DNA of 21,348 bases, taken from NCBI GenBank assembly GCA_900404475.1, contig OUQQ01000335.1:1-21348 (forward strand), read 5' to 3'. The notes under the pieces are model-generated. The model was given only the letters and a program-made list of their open reading frames with translations, ran no database searches and was not told the origin of the DNA. Made by a program: the position numbers and the translations under genes. This DNA comes from Spongospora subterranea (taxonomy: Eukaryota; Endomyxa; Phytomyxea; Plasmodiophorida; Plasmodiophoridae). Positions 8,815-16,966 of the stretch are shown here, one piece after another; position 1 is the first letter of the stretch; every line of letters starts with the position of its first letter.

Positions 8815-9296
8815 AGCCGCTCTGTATCAGCAGAACACTTACGTGAAGGTGGTGCTGGACTGTTGGAATGGGCTCCTGAGGTAATTCTATCAGTTGCAGT
8901 GCCACAGGGGGTGTCCAACGCCTGCGTGTTGTGCCACTTTGTCAAAACAACTCTCATTCTGAGGACCTCCAGCGCTGTCGCAATCGAATCGAGGCAGTTT
9001 CCAGCGTGGTGCGTCCCATGGTTGGCAAAAGGTTGGCGGTGGACTATATTATGATGATAAAGGACACACATTTGTAGTCCTTTGTGAAAACCGCCTGATT
9101 GGCCAAGATCAGACCACGACGGGTACTTTGCAAAGTGCCTCGATTCGTTTCCGACAGCGCTGGAGGACCTCAGAGGGAGAGTTGTTTTAAACAGCGGCAC
9201 AACACGCAGCTGTGGCGCTTCAACTGATAGAATAGTCTTCGAGAGCCCATTCTAACAATCCAGCACCACTAAGCGTTCTGCTGATACAGAGCGGCT
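8815..9296. repeat. Foldback (large inverted repeat, arms about 165-185 nt)
   Basis: The arm at 8815-9000, starting 'agccgctctgtatcagcag', is the diverged reverse complement of 9132-9296, ending 'ctgctgatacagagcggct'. The arms share 'gaggacctccagcgctgtcg' and 'cgaatcgaggca'. The spacer is about 130 nt. Small indels between the arms show the duplication is not recent. Long frames cross it on both strands but they mirror each other and look like a by-product. It could be a foldback element or an inverted duplication of one gene fragment. Confidence 0.88.
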
Positions 9297-10199
9297 TACA
9301 ACAGACTCGCCGCGAGATCCCAAGTGTGATCGCCCCTTCTGCACAGAGACGACATCCCATGATGAACAGCACCCATCCCCTTGTTGGGATTGTTCATCTG
9401 GGAAAACACCATCGTGTCTACTTTTCTGAAGCGAAGTCGTAGCAAATCATCGTCCATAGATAGAATCGAGTACCCTTCGACATAGCCGTTCTCTGCCGAT
9501 TTATCTTGAACTAGCTGAAAAGCAGCAGCGACATCTCTGCCGTGCTTTATTGGGGCTGTCCAGGTTGATCCACCAGAACCAGACCGATTCCCCTATAGAG
9601 GTCAATGTTGACGATATCGACAAATTTCTTTTTGAACAGATGTAGAAGGACAATAGCAGTTTGATCTTCACGAACTGGACAATCTCAACAGAAGATACGC
9701 GGTCGTTGATGTGACTGTTAAAGCAGAACCAAACCATGGTTATAATGCGCGATATGGTTTAATTATTTCAGAAGCGCCTGTCTCTTCCTCTACGACCAAA
9801 CATTGCCTGCAGCAAGTTTTGTCGAACAAGTTCGATCTCAGATCGAGCCTGCCCGAGCAGATACCGTTCAACGTTGTCAACGTCGATTTCAAACTCTAGG
9901 CTCTTGAGGTGGTGATCAATTATCACAAGAAACTCCATCATTGTGATCCCCGACAGCATCAATATCAGCTAGAACTGTAGCCAGATGGTCATCGTAATCA
10001 GGGTGTTGTCATCGGAAAACACGACTAAGCCGACAGCGATCATCAATTATTCCTAGACAATCTCAGACCTATTCGAGCGATTAATTCGACTAAGTTCAAA
10101 AGGATTTACTTCAAATACATGTCGAGTTGGTTATTCCTGAATTGAGAGATTTTTAAAGCACCAAATCGTATAGGATTAACATTCTGGCCCGCAATTATA
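9297..10199. other. Right part of the copy 4 insertion, nothing assigned
   Basis: No recognised gene. Short open frames occur on both strands around 9501-9962; the minus frame 9768-9962 (with HHLKSLEFEIDVDNVERYL) has protein-like composition and could be a mobile-element relic. No motif is decisive. Similarity to the array resumes at about 10200. Confidence 0.35.
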
Positions 10200-10643
10200 C
10201 AGGGCGGCTGCTTTGTAAATTGACACATACTGGCGACAGAGCTCAAAGACAAGAACAATCGTGGAGCAGGATCGGCAGGAACTTGGGACTCTCCTAAACA
10301 AGTCGTGACGAAACCAATAGTGATGTTGGATTCCGTATGTTGGGTATTTGATGTGAGGGCGACCGCAACGGAAACTGGTTCTGCTGACCTGAAAACCGCT
10401 GTTGAATGGTCGGTGTCATATGAGGCATTTACTTGTAATGGACACAGAATTATCCAATACAGTTATTACATGGAAGAACTCATGGCCATCGGGAGGGGGA
10501 TTAGCTGAATACGGGACTAAATTATTGCTGGATTGTGGAATTCAATGGGATTATACTTCTTAGACTCGTCTTAGAAGTATAATCCCATTGGCTGATAATG
10601 CTGCAATACCAGCTATCAAACCCAGGAGCACCCCGAACTTCAT
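10200..10643 (-). pseudogene. Array copy 4, exons 1-3
   Basis: The ATG at 10641-10643 opens MKFGVLLGLIAGIAALSAN, the family's signal-like helix. A perfect-looking hairpin (10543-10590) then replaces the sequence after the signal and brings a stop. Exon 3 and its donor GTATGT are recognisable at about 10225; the exon 2 donor is changed (ATACGG). The rest of the gene is missing except for the exon 5 piece at 7768-7880. Dead copy. Confidence 0.8.
10543..10590. repeat. Short hairpin inside copy 4 exon 1
   Basis: The arms 10543-10565 (starting 'caatgggattatacttc') and 10568-10590 pair over 23 positions with one mismatch around a 2-nt loop. It sits exactly where the other copies carry the 34-nt stretch after the signal helix, and part of the arm ('attatactt') resembles that stretch, so it may come from an inverted duplication of it. 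Confidence 0.9.
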
Positions 10644-11006
10644 TTAATTTCGAATTTCCCACGACAGCGATGAGACTGTTTTTGAGTTGTCACGAACGTG
10701 AGTGGCAATATTCCCTCAATCAGACTCTGTTTCCCAGGTCGTTTCTTTTCCATTCCCGTTCATCCATCTGTACTTCATTTCTGGCCCCGTTTACTCGTTC
10801 CAACTACTCCTATATGATTTGACGGATCTGTGTCATCCTGCGACTGCATTTGATCGTGTTATTCTAAGTACTCACTATTCAGTGATGCCGATATTGCCTT
10901 GGTCCAGTAGCATTGGTCAGGCGAGTCAGGCCGGCAAACGAAAGTGTTCCGGCTCCTCGACCTCTTGCAATGCTAAGCATTCGTGGAGGCGTCCGTGAAA
11001 TAGTCA

Positions 11007-11062
11007 GTCGGCTGGCTCTCGACCTCACCCTGCAAAGCCAGCTTGATTTCAAGTCAAGCTCC
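11007..11062 (-). pseudogene. tRNA-Ser relic 3
   Basis: This is the best-preserved relic. 'cttgatttcaagtcaagctcc' keeps the whole anticodon stem-loop with the UGA anticodon, and 'ctgcaaagccag' the variable arm, but the T arm is mutated ('ctctcgacctca') and everything past 'agctcc', which should form the D arm and acceptor 5' strand, is replaced. Not expected to fold or be transcribed as a tRNA. Confidence 0.75.
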
Positions 11063-11333
11063 ATGGTTTAGATCGACATCAGAAGTTTCCCCAGTCGTTG
11101 GTGTTTCGTGATTTGTGCTTATAAACAATCCCCTTCTCGCTACCGATCCTTCTCGGTGAGGGAACAACATCGTGTGCTTGTTCAGGCACAGCAGCAGTTC
11201 CTGTGTTGACAGACAAGAAAACTGATTGCATGAAATTCAGAAGGAAAAGGATAGATTTTTTTTTGTTGTGGCTTGTAATCAACTGCACATATCTGGAACT
11301 GGATTTCCTTCCAGATCATAAAAGAATCGGTGC

Positions 11334-11339
11334 TTTATC
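11334..11339 (-). terminator. Polyadenylation signal of copy 5 (GATAAA variant)
   Basis: GATAAA lies 54 nt past the stop of copy 5, in the same sequence context (followed by GCACCGATTC) as the AATAAA of copy 3. It is a common metazoan variant hexamer. Confidence 0.5.
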
Positions 11340-11393
11340 GAAAGTATAGTCAAAGTTGGGATACCCAACAGAAAGATTTGATATGCAATTCAG

Positions 11394-12460
11394 TTAGGGT
11401 AATACCCCAGCAATCGAGAAACACAATTGCAGAACGGCGATGTACATCAGGCAATAGGCGAGCCCCACAAATACTTGACCAGCCACACGGTAAAGCGGGC
11501 TTGGCGACAACAGCAGGAGCGGGGCCAAGTCGGAAACAACTTCGAGTGAACAGGCCAATATTGGTAAACTCATCCACCTTGACGGACGGGGACCTATTAA
11601 AAATATATAAACGGTCTGATCATGCAATAACTTACGATTTGTCATCACATACTGATTAGCAAACCACAAATTCCAGTTGGAGGAACAAGCTCGCGACCAA
11701 CATTCTGGGTGCGCCAGACAACGAACTCACCTAAAGTGCACAAAGACAGCAACACGAAGCTCCAGGTCATGAGTAGTAATCCGAGAACTGGTTGAACTTG
11801 CAAAAGGCAAAAGCCAATGACCATGACAGGAAGCATTACTATCGGTATCGCTGTCACAAGAAGAATGAGATAAGTTCCAGAAATTAAAGGAAATGTGCAA
11901 TGAACCGATCACTAACGCGTCCAAATTGACCTATAGCGCAGCATGCTCTCGACCAGCTCACGATGTAATTCCCCTGAATACGACATGATTAAGGCCTAGT
12001 GACCAATTCATTTTGGCGGAAATTGACACATACTGGCGACAGAGGACAGCAACAAGCGCGGACCAAGATCGGCAGGAACTTGAGACTCAGCTGAACAAGT
12101 CGTGACGAACTTTCAATAAAAATGTTGAATCCTTACGTTGGGTATTAGGTGCGAGGGCGACCGAGATGGCTCGGGTACGACGCCGAGCATTGAACTGGTT
12201 CCGCTGACCTGAAAACCGCCGTCAAAAGCTTGATCAAGTGACGTTGGTTTCATATGAGGTATTTACTTGTACTGGCGACAGAATCATTTGATATATCCAC
12301 TATATGGGACACCTGTTCGCCATCGGGACTGGGATCAGCTGAATGGGGAATCAAGTCATTAACCGAATGTGCAATTCCATGTGATGATACTTATTAGAAC
12401 AGCATTGGCTGATAAGGCGGCAATAACGGCTAGGAAACCCAGGATCATCCTGAACTGCAT
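11394..12460 (-). CDS. Array copy 5: four-helix membrane protein, nearly intact
   Basis: Model: complement join 11394-11593, 11653-11850, 11917-11973, 12034-12090, 12137-12208, 12267-12366, 12401-12460; 744 nt, 247 aa. Introns are 46-66 nt (donors GTAAAT, GTAAGG, GTATGT, GTTAGT, GTATGT; acceptors TTTTCAG, TGTTCAG, ATTCAG, GTGACAG, TTAATAG). The signal helix is MQFRMILGFLAVIAALSANA. The C-terminal half has four helices and ends with VAGQVFVGLAYCLMYIAVLQ. The 34-nt stretch at 12367-12400 ends ACAT rather than ACAG; if that stretch is an intron its acceptor is mutated here and translation stops soon after the signal. Everything downstream is open. Function unknown. Confidence 0.62.
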
Positions 12461-12631
12461 TTGATGACGAATTTTAGTGACAGGTTCTGGGTATGAAGTT
12501 TAAAGAAAAGGTCCGCCATACCAAATTGTGACCTGAACACACAATTAGGGCGTCAACACATAACGATTGCGGCGCCAATACCAACCATTTGGGATTACAA
12601 AAAATTAAAATACACTGAGCGGGAAGGCACA
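12461..12631. other. 5' flank of copy 5 and left edge of a 1.9-kb insertion
   Basis: Similarity to the flank of copy 7 ('gacaggttctggg' here, 'gacagttctggg' at 18006) stops at about 12495. From there to about 14385 the sequence is unrelated to the array. No gene in this short piece. Confidence 0.5.
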
Positions 12632-12840
12632 CCAACACACTAGAAATGGGACTTAAACCTACTAGAAATGGGTCCTCAACACAATAGAAATGGGACTTCA
12701 AACACAATAGAAATGGGTCCTCAACACAATAGAAATGGGACTTCAAACACACTAGAAATGGGGCTTGGACACAATAGAAATGGGACTTCAAACACACTAG
12801 AAATGGGGCTTGGACACAATAGAAATGGGCCCTACACACA
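12632..12840. repeat. Minisatellite, 22-23-nt unit with 45-bp period
   Basis: Nine copies of a core 'tagaaatggg' are spaced 22 or 23 nt apart, alternating between versions followed by 'acttcaaac', 'tcctcaac' and 'gcttgg'. Because the two lengths alternate, the higher-order period is 45 bp (15 codons), which keeps both strands open and yields spurious repetitive ORFs such as the minus frame with HFYCV repeats. Confidence 0.92.
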
Positions 12841-12869
12841 GATTTGCGGAGGTCGCCTCGACATCATAA

Positions 12870-13115
12870 ATAATAGTTGATCTCGATTCCGAAAATGATG
12901 TCGCAGATCATGATTGGATCGCAATCGCAGTTGATATCAACGAGGGAGTAGCGTTGAAACAAATACGAGCAGCCTCATCAACGCACACAATGTTTCCACG
13001 AAGGATCGATTTCCATCAAATGAGGCGACGTTACGCCATATGCACTTCAGTTCGGTGGTTCGCAGAGGTTGATGGAGAGCCTAATCTCTACTGTGGTGCT
13101 ATACGCCATCAATAA
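12870..13115 (+). pseudogene. Unassigned coding-like frame
   Basis: 81 codons are open between TAA (12867-12869) and TAA (13113-13115), with no ATG near the start. The composition is protein-like: DLDSENDVADHDWIAIAVDI, then MFPRRIDFHQMRRRYAICTS and VRWFAEVDGEPNLYCG. It could be an exon or retroelement fragment. It lies in the 1.9-kb insertion, next to gag-like sequence on the other strand. I do not recognise it. Confidence 0.4.
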
Positions 13116-13348
13116 ATGGGGAACAGTACAGTGTGTTGCATTACCGACATCACTGGGTAAAAGTCTTTTGTTACCGCCATCCCGCGCATTTTTGCTGAGT
13201 GTGTTTGTGGTACCCCCTTAACGACATCACCCACCGTCTTGTTCTCCGGTCCGAAATAACCGTCTTGTCGATTCAACCCGACCAAGGCATTCAAGTGCGC
13301 CCCCAATGCAGCTACACTTTCTCCTGGATTTCGGCCAATAAAACTCAT
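13109..13348 (-). pseudogene. Possible retrotransposon gag fragment
   Basis: The minus frame from the ATG at 13346-13348 reads MSFIGRNPGESVAALGAHLN, then ALVGLNRQDGYFGPENKTVG and DVVKGVP. The PGESV-x(n)-L pattern and the spacing to the following hydrophobic-charged segment resemble the capsid of LTR retrotransposon gag proteins, but this is only a resemblance. Part of it (VGLNRQDGY) recurs on the plus strand at about 13451-13480, so the fragment was inverted and duplicated. Confidence 0.35.
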
Positions 13349-13484
13349 ATTCGCAAACTTATCAAACGAGTGTCAGCATTCAGCATGCCATTGGGTGTCG
13401 GCAAACATTACATCGTGATCCGAAATCGAGGAGAAAAGTGAGAATGCCATGGTCGGGTTGAATCGACAAGACGGTTATTACGGA
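13251..13484. repeat. Inverted repeat of the gag-like segment
   Basis: 13251-13293 ('aataaccgtcttgtcgattc' within it) is the reverse complement of 13442-13484 with three or so mismatches. Both arms encode VGLNRQDGY followed by F/Y-G, once per strand. The arms are separated by about 150 nt. Confidence 0.9.
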
Positions 13485-13976
13485 GCGGAGAACAGTAAAC
13501 AACAAGACGGTTTCCTACCGAAGTCATTGCGCTCGAAACCACTCTCTCAAGTTGCGCATGTCGGCGCTTTCAAGTTTTGTTTGTAGAGGTTTCAAAAGCG
13601 CTTTTGAAATGATCAAAGCGACAGTTGAGGCGTGATACATGGCTCTTTCTCAATACGAGAAATGAGCAATTCTTTGAGTGCAGTGCTGATCCACTGCAGG
13701 GTTGCCGATTCACAAACCGATGTCGTGCAGTTGTGCGCTCTGCCAATACAATCAATACAGCTAATTTTTATACTCTTGAGTTCAGCACACGAAAAGTAAC
13801 TTTGCCATCTAAATTAGCTTCCTTGCGATGTCTGAATATATTGGAGAGAAACAATCAGCACAACGCTGCAGAGTTTTAGTCTTGAGTTGGTTTATCAAAT
13901 ACAACATCGAGCAGTTCAGAAATTCTCTCCAGTTCGGAAACTGTCCGAATTCGCAACGAATTTGGCTTTGCATGTA
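13485..13976. other. Gene-free part of the insertion, 20-bp palindrome
   Basis: The only clear structure is a perfect palindrome TTTCAAAAGCGCTTTTGAAA at 13590-13609. Short open frames on both strands show no motif. Confidence 0.5.
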
Positions 13977-14294
13977 CTAGTCTTCGCCGCTTCTTCCTTT
14001 CGTATTTCGAGCAAGGAATTCTTGGAGTAATTGATTTGGAGAAGTATCCTGTGCCCCTCCAGCGTGTTTTGCTTTCGCGATTCGATTCAACAAAGCTTCC
14101 AATAAAATCATTTTTTTTTAGGTTTTTGGGGTGCCTCTTCCTACTGGCTCTTTGATCGTGAACTGCTTCAATTCAGGGATCGACCACGGCCGCTTTGGAT
14201 CGTTCTCGGAAGCATTCTTGATCATGGCAAAAGGATCAGAGTTGTGATCACGTTTGGACGATACAACTAGCCGGAGTTGCAAAGCGGCACAATG
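13977..14294 (-). pseudogene. Unassigned reading frame with one stop
   Basis: One minus-strand frame runs from a TAA (14295-14297) to a TAG (13977-13979), broken only by a TAA at 14118-14120 that abuts a run of A's. Before the stop: DPFAMIKNASENDPKRPWSI and PELKQFTIKEPVGRGTPKT. After it: MILLEALLNRIAKAKHAGGA and NQLLQEFLARNTKGRSGED. The two halves have similar charged, helical composition, so this is likely one protein fragment with one nonsense change. I do not recognise it; a mobile-element origin is plausible given the neighbours. Confidence 0.42.
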
Positions 14295-14763
14295 TTAAAA
14301 GCCTTTCACGACTTGGCTCCAGAATTTGAAAGCGCTTTAGACAAAGGCATATACGGCGTCGATCTGCCATGTGTGCAGTGCCAGGCCAAATACGTAATAC
14401 ATTCTGTGCGACGCAACAATCTGTGCAGTACGATATTCCGAACATCAAGTTCAACAACAGTCGACAGATTCACATAGACACAGACTTCCCTTTTTATTGC
14501 TTTTTTTTCAAACCAATTCATCCATCAAAGCTTTCCATTCTGTCCCATTTTTACTGTTTGTTCATAAACCCTGTACAAAGGGTTTGATTGCGGATCTGTT
14601 GCATCATTATTTACCTCAGCTACCGCAAATGTTTTGCCTAGAATCTCGGGATGATAGTCTGCCTCGTGCAGTAGCTTTGTTAGCGCGTTACATTGGAGTC
14701 CAAACGCTATCAGGATCCTGATTCTTGCCAAAAAAAATTGTGAACGTGCGCCAAACGATCGGT

Positions 14764-14813
14764 CGTTCGGCGCCTGACGCTGGCATCGCCAATTTGTCTT
14801 GACGTCAAGCTCC
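14764..14813 (-). pseudogene. tRNA-Ser relic 4
   Basis: 'gacgctggcatcgccaa' and 'gtcttgacgtcaagctcc' align with the variable and anticodon arms of the intact tRNA-Ser. The T arm is shortened and has lost the B box. It is preceded by 'ttgtgaacgtgcgccaaacg', a block also found before relics 1 and 2. Confidence 0.6.
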
Positions 14814-15146
14814 ATTGATGAGGAGCTCGAGATTTATAGTCGGCATCCGGTTTCACCGAAAACGTTGATGTCTCGTGAATACCTAATCCTGACGGTGAGG
14901 GAACAGTCTCCCTGTACCCGATATTGTGCATCTTCAGGCCAAACTAAGTTTAATTTGGGCAATATGACCCGTACACACATCTTCCGTCTTCAGATCCAGC
15001 TGCAATTTCTCTGCTGACAAACTGATTTGCTCAAAAATCCAGTAGCACCACGCTCGCCTCTGCTGCTTGTGGCAGTACCAAAACTGTTCTCTGATATGTA
15101 GAGCCGAATTTGAACATAATCTCCTCAGATTTTAAGAAAACGGTGT

Positions 15147-15152
15147 TTTATT
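15147..15152 (-). terminator. Polyadenylation signal of copy 6 (AATAAA)
   Basis: AATAAA on the minus strand begins 52 nt past the stop at 15204-15206, followed by ACACCG, as in the other copies. Confidence 0.6.
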
Positions 15153-15203
15153 ACGACACCAGCAGAAATACTGACATAATGTGCACTTAAGTCAACGTCG
15201 CAC

Positions 15204-16250
15204 TTAAACAAACCAGACTAATATTTGCTGAACGGCGATGAACATCATAAAAAAGGCGACGGCCACATAAATTTGGGCAACAATACGATAGAACAGGTTT
15301 GGCGTGAAAAGCAGGATCAGGGCCATTTTGAGAATGAATACAGGTGAAACGGCCATTATTGGAAAAACCATCCATTTTGACGAATGGGGACCTATTGAGC
15401 ACAAACAAAGGATCTGATTATGCAATACACGATTTGTCATCATCACATACTCGTTAGCAAACGAAAGATACGAGCGGGAGGATTAGGGTCTCGAGCAAGA
15501 CTTCCATAGTTGCGCCACACAAAGAACTTACCAAAGGTAGTTACGGACAGGACCACGAAGCTCCAGATCAACAATATCAATCCGAACTCTGGTAGAAATA
15601 GCAAAGAAAAAAAGGCGACCAACATAAGAGGAATTATCACTATCGGTAAAACTGCCACACAGCAATGAAAACCAAGGATACGTGCAATGAACCGATTCAC
15701 TAACGGTCAAAGATTGGTGTCAAAATCAGAACGTTGTCGACGAGCACACGATGGAAGGCAACTGAATACGACGCTAGTAAGGCGGTGTGACCAAACATGT
15801 GGCGTAATTCAACACATACTGGTGATAGAGTTCAACAACAACAACCAGCGTGGACCAAGATCAGCAGGAACTGGAGACTCTTCTGAACAAGTCGAGATGA
15901 ACATTGAGTAGAAATGTTAAATTCCGTACGCTGGGTATTAGGTGAGAGGGCGACCGAGCTGGGCGCGATGGTTTGGATAGGAGGCGAATCATCGAAATGG
16001 ATTTGTTGACCTGAAAACCGTCGTCAAGGATTGTATGAATAGTCATATCATGTATTTACTTGAACTGGACACAGAAGTCTCCAATATATCTAGTATATGG
16101 GACGCCCGTTCGTTATCAGGACTGGGATCAGCTGTGGGAACAAATTATTGATCCTCTGTGCAATTTTTATGTGATTGTACTTATTAGAACAGCATTGGCT
16201 GATAAGGCGGCAATAACGGCTATTAACGCCAAGACCATCCTGAACTGCAT
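15204..16250 (-). CDS. Array copy 6: four-helix membrane protein, exon 1 lesion
   Basis: Model: complement join 15204-15391, 15451-15651, 15705-15761, 15820-15882, 15930-16010, 16060-16250. Exons 2-6 are fully open with GT-AG introns of 47-59 nt, and exon 4 is again 57 nt. The C-terminal helices include LPIVIIPLMLVAFFSLLF and IVAQIYVAVAFFMMFIAVQQ; the protein lacks several Cys of its relatives. Exon 1 starts MQFRMVLALIAVIAALSANA but the following stretch is 35 nt rather than 34, and the exon tail has lost 4 nt (TTGTTCCCACAG against TTGATCCCTTATTCAG), so I find no splice choice that keeps the frame. Probably a recent pseudogene, unless an upstream alternative first exon is used. Confidence 0.6.
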
Positions 16251-16556
16251 CTAATTTGAAATTCCAAGAGAGCGATGGGACGGTTTTCTGGGTAGGGACA
16301 AGGAATAATGTCAGAAATTAATTCAACCTGGCGCAGTTTCTCTGATGGTCCAACCCATCACGTCCCCGATGATGGCGGATCTCTGGCACCTTCATCCGGT
16401 TTCATCCGGCTTCAGTAGTGCATTTGGTCATCCTCATACGCGGAGGATGACGATTTGGCTGGCCGATAGCACTGGTCATGCGAGTCACGCCGGCCAACGA
16501 AAGCGTTCCGGCTCCTCGATTTCTTGCGACTCCAAGTATTCTTAACAAAAGAATCA

Positions 16557-16612
16557 GTTGGCGGTGACATTCGAAGTCACGCTTGTTAAGCCAATTGATT
16601 CAAGGCAAGGTC
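16557..16612 (-). pseudogene. tRNA-Ser relic 5
   Basis: The T arm is intact as a 5-bp stem and 7-nt loop ('gtgacattcgaagtcac'), but the anticodon stem is disrupted ('ccaattgattcaaggcaagg') and the D arm and acceptor 5' strand are missing. It aligns with the other relics as 'ccaaggtcc / agctcc' and then 'atttacatcgacatc'. Confidence 0.65.
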
Positions 16613-16896
16613 CACGATTTACATCGACATCAGATGACGATGCTGTCTCATGATGTTGTTCTCATAATCATACGTCGTTTAAACGCTCGCGGTTAGGCAA
16701 ATAGCCTCGCCGTGCCCGAGGTACACACATTAGCCTTGTTCAGAACCAGATGCAATTTCTTCGTTGACAAGCGTGACAAACTGTTCGTATGAAAATCCCA
16801 GTACAATGGGTTTTCTCTCCTTGTGGCAGAAACAAACTGCACATACCTGGAGGTGGATAATGAACAGAGTCCTTTAAGATGATGAAGGATACGTGC

Positions 16897-16902
16897 TTTA
16901 TC
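16897..16902 (-). terminator. Polyadenylation signal of copy 7 (GATAAA variant)
   Basis: GATAAA, then GCACGTATCC, lies 64 nt past the stop at 16967-16969, in the same context as in copies 3 and 5. Confidence 0.45.
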
Positions 16903-16966
16903 GAGAATAGAGTCAAAATTGGGATACCCAGCAGCAATATTGATATGATACGCATATGTGTTAGGG

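Larger units (their letters stand above)
10644..11393. other. Spacer between copies 4 and 5
   Basis: This contains the upstream blocks shared with copies 6 and 7: 'tggtccagtagcattggtca' and 'gccggcaaacgaaagtgttc' (about 10900-10950), and 'gcatttgatc' near 10847. The tRNA-Ser relic follows at 11007-11062, and the GATAAA of copy 5 is at 11334-11339. No gene is seen. Confidence 0.6.
14385..15203. other. Spacer before copy 6 (flank of copy 5 resumed)
   Basis: Similarity to other spacers resumes at about 14385: 'gacgcaacaatctgtg' and 'ttccgaacatcaa' match the flank of copy 2. Then 'gcggatctgttgcatcat' (14593-14610), the tRNA-Ser relic at 14764-14813, and the common spacer blocks with 'ctaatcctgacggtgaggga' follow. 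The AATAAA of copy 6 is at 15147-15152. Confidence 0.6.
16251..16966. other. Spacer between copies 6 and 7
   Basis: This has the shared upstream blocks 'atggcggatctctggcac' (16372-16389) and 'cgccggccaacgaaagcg' (about 16489), the tRNA-Ser relic at 16557-16612, and the GATAAA of copy 7 at 16897-16902. A minus frame crossing exon 6 into this spacer (16740-17171) is out of the family frame and is not a gene. Confidence 0.6.

Noticed and set aside
8646..9200. 184-codon minus-strand ORF
   Set aside because: It runs through both the spacer and an arm of the foldback and mirrors a plus-strand frame; no motif, so probably a by-product of the repeat.
12474..12839. 121-codon repetitive ORF and its plus-strand mirror at 12668-12880
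   Set aside because: It is created by the 45-bp minisatellite period; both strands are open for the same reason.
12632..12840. CRISPR array
   Set aside because: The units are contiguous with no unique spacers of constant size, and the window is eukaryotic.
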